This document shows positions 11,501 through 14,500 of a DNA stretch of 20,000 nt, piece by piece. Numbering within the stretch: the stretch's first letter is position 1; the number at the start of each line of letters is the position of its first letter. The notes under the pieces were generated by a model. It was given only the letters and a program-made list of their open reading frames with translations, had not been told where the DNA came from and ran no database searches. Both the position numbers and the translations under genes were made by a program. Origin of the DNA: Symbiodinium natans (taxonomy: Eukaryota; Sar; Dinophyceae; Suessiales; Symbiodiniaceae); NCBI GenBank assembly GCA_905221605.1, contig CAJNDS010000086.1:52501-72500 (forward strand). Direction: 5' to 3'.

Positions 11501-14500
11501 GGGTTTAGGGTTCAGGGTTTAGGGTTTAGGGTTTAGGGTTTAGGATTTAGGGTTTAGGGTTTAGGGTTTAGGGTTTAGGGTTCAGGGTTCAGGGTTCAGG
11601 GTTTAGGGTTTAGGGTTTAGGATTCAGGGTTTAGGGTTTAGGGTTTAGGGTTTGGGGTTTCGGGTTTGGGGTTTTGGGTGGCGGCAGCTATAAGGTTTCT
11701 TCGAGGTTTGCCAATCCTTGCTTGGGCCCACCGAGTCGCCGGGAAGGAAAGGACTCTTACCAGGGTCCGGGGTCCGAGACATCACGCAGGGGCAGCTCCG
11801 TGGCTCAGGGCATCGGAGCCGGGCTGAGGGTTTAGGGTTTAGGGTTTAGGGTTTAGGGTTTGGGGTTTAGGGTTTAGGGTTTAGGGTTTAGGGTTTAGGG
11901 TTTAGGTTTAGGGTTTAGGGTTTAGGGTTTAGGGTTTAGGAATCAAAGAAGGACTCGCGCGACCTCCTCATCTTGCCTGCTCTTCGTCGGGGAAAATGAG
12001 GTACCTACATCCCCCGACACAACTCTTTGAGGGACATTTTGGGAGCCTGGCACCCTTAATTGAACTCCACGAGTTTCCCTACCAGGAAGCAGTACGTCTA
12101 TCCAAGTGCTTCTGGCATCCTACTGTATCCTTGAAGGCCTGACAGGTGAAAGAAGACAGGGTCCTTTCTTGGAGGTCCTTGCGCAAGAAACCCGAAGCCG
12201 TACTGAAAACCCTACATCATCACCCTAAACCCTCAACCCTCAACCCTAAACCGCTTAGGGACTTAGGGACTTAGGGACTTAGGGGCTTAGGCACTTAGGG
12301 ACTTAGGGACTTAGGGACTTAGGGACTTAGGGACTTAGGCACTTAGGGACTTAGGGACTTAGGCACTGAGGCACTTAGGGACTTAGGCACTTAGGCACTT
12401 AGGGACGTAGGGATGTAGGGACGTAGGGACTTTGGGACGTAGGGACGGTGTGACCCAACCCCGGCCAGGCGACAGCCTGCTCGGAGGGCCTGGCGGCCTC
12501 CGCACGAAGGCGGGCGCCTCTTGGGGGGCATGTGGGCTTAAACACTCATGGGGTTAAGACTAGTACCCTGAACCCTAAACCCTAAACCCCAAACACTGTT
12601 CCCCTACGGCCTACGGTTGTACCCCTAAAGGTCTCCCTTTAAGATACTCCTGATATGGCACGTAGATTACCTCTTAGGAATCTGAAATAGGGTCCACATA
12701 GCCAAGGGTGCAACCTTAGGGGCCCAAGGCAGAGTCCCAGGAAACATCCAAAGCCGAAACCCCAAACTCTAAACCTTAAACCCTAAACACCCCACCTGCG
12801 ACTCCCAAACCGTACAACAGAGAGGCTACAGCCCTAAACCCTAAACCCTAAACCCTAAACCATAATGCGTTTGCGGGTTTAGGCCTTGCTTGGGGCTTTA
12901 GGGTGGTGTTACGGCGGCGGCTTAGGCTTTGGTGGCATCTAGGGCCAGGATGCAGGGGGTTACGGGTGCGCTTCGGGCAGGACGGCAGTGCTTGCAACTG
13001 AGCCAGTGGAGGCAGGCATCCCCCCAAAACCCTCACCCTGACCCCCCAAACCCTCAGAAACCCCTGGACCCCTAGACCCCCTGAACCCGAACCCTCAGCC
13101 CCTATAAACCCTCAATCCTAAACCCTAAACCCTGAACCCGAAACCCTAAACCCTAAACCCTAAACCCTCAACCCTAAACCCTCAACCCTAAACCCTAAAC
13201 CCTGAACCCGAAACCCTAAACCCGAAACCCTAAACCCTCAACCCTAAACCCTCAACCCTAAACCCTAAACCCTAAACCCTCAACCCTAAACCCGAAACCC
13301 TAGACCGCAGGTGCCTCAGGCGGAGGCCGGCCGTCGTCCTCCTCCTTAAAATTTGCCTGAAGAGTTGAGGGTTTAGGGTTGAGGGTTCAGGGTTCAGGGT
13401 TTAGGGTTTAGGGTTCAGGGTTCAGGGTTCAGGGTTTAGTTGTTAGGAGTTAGGGGTTTAGGGTTGAGGGTTGAGGTTGAGGGTTTGTGGTAGAGGGTTT
13501 CCCTAGAGCTCCTAAACCTACAGACAGCCGAAGAGAAACACCCTAACACTAAACCTTAAACCCTAAACCCTAAACCCTAAACCCTGAACCCTAAACCTTA
13601 AACCCTAAACCCTAAACCCTAAACCCAAAGCCCTAAACGCAAGGACGGGGTGCCAGCATCAGCGGCACGAAGCGCCGCCCTTCCTCTGTGAGCGCGATTT
13701 GGTCCTTGGGGCCTGGCGCTTGAGGGAACTTTGGGGCTTTACGCAGGGTTTAGGGTTTAGGGTTGAGGGTTTAGGGTATGGGGTTTAGGGTTTAGGGTTT
13801 AGGGTTTAGGGTTTAGGGTTTAGGGTTTAGGGTTTAGGGTTTAGGATTTAGGGTTCAGGGTCTAGGGTTTAGGGTTTAGGATTGAAGGTTTAGGGTTTCG
13901 GGTTTAGGGCATGGGGCTTGGGGAAGCCTAGGTGCGGGGCTCCAGAAAGAACTCTATGGGTACTCACACGATGGGGATGGCTAAACAAGATGAAGAGATA
14001 GTCATGACTGGCTGTTGAAGACAACCCCTTTGATAGAGGGTCCTTAATAGTTAGACTGGGGTTTCGGGGGTTATTCTAACATATTTACAAAGGGACCAGA
14101 AGGGAATACGTTTAGTGATTCTTCCGACCGCTATATTCGGCGCCAAACCCTAAACCGTAAACCATGAGCCCTAAACCCGAAACACCAAAACCAGGCACGA
14201 GGCCTAAGCCAAAGGTTCTGGGGCCTCGGAAGCCGTTGACAGGCGTCCGCTTGTGCTTCTGCCTGCCCAGCAGTTGCTTCTGCGACATTTGAGCGACGGA
14301 CGAAATTACTTTACACAGTACGAGGTCGCGAGATACCAAGTTATCGCTTTACGTGGGGCCCATATCGCTTTACATACTATGGGACTGTTGATGCATGTAT
14401 CTAAATGTGCAAACTAATGTTATCGCTTTAGGTGGGGCCCATATCGCTTCCCATGGTTTAACAACTCGTGTCCACCGTAGTACTGGCTTCAAGAAACATA

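Noticed and set aside
11939-12142. A 68-codon plus-strand frame
   Set aside because: It has no splice borders or recognised similarity, and it lies opposite the main gene; chance openness in 200 bp is plausible.
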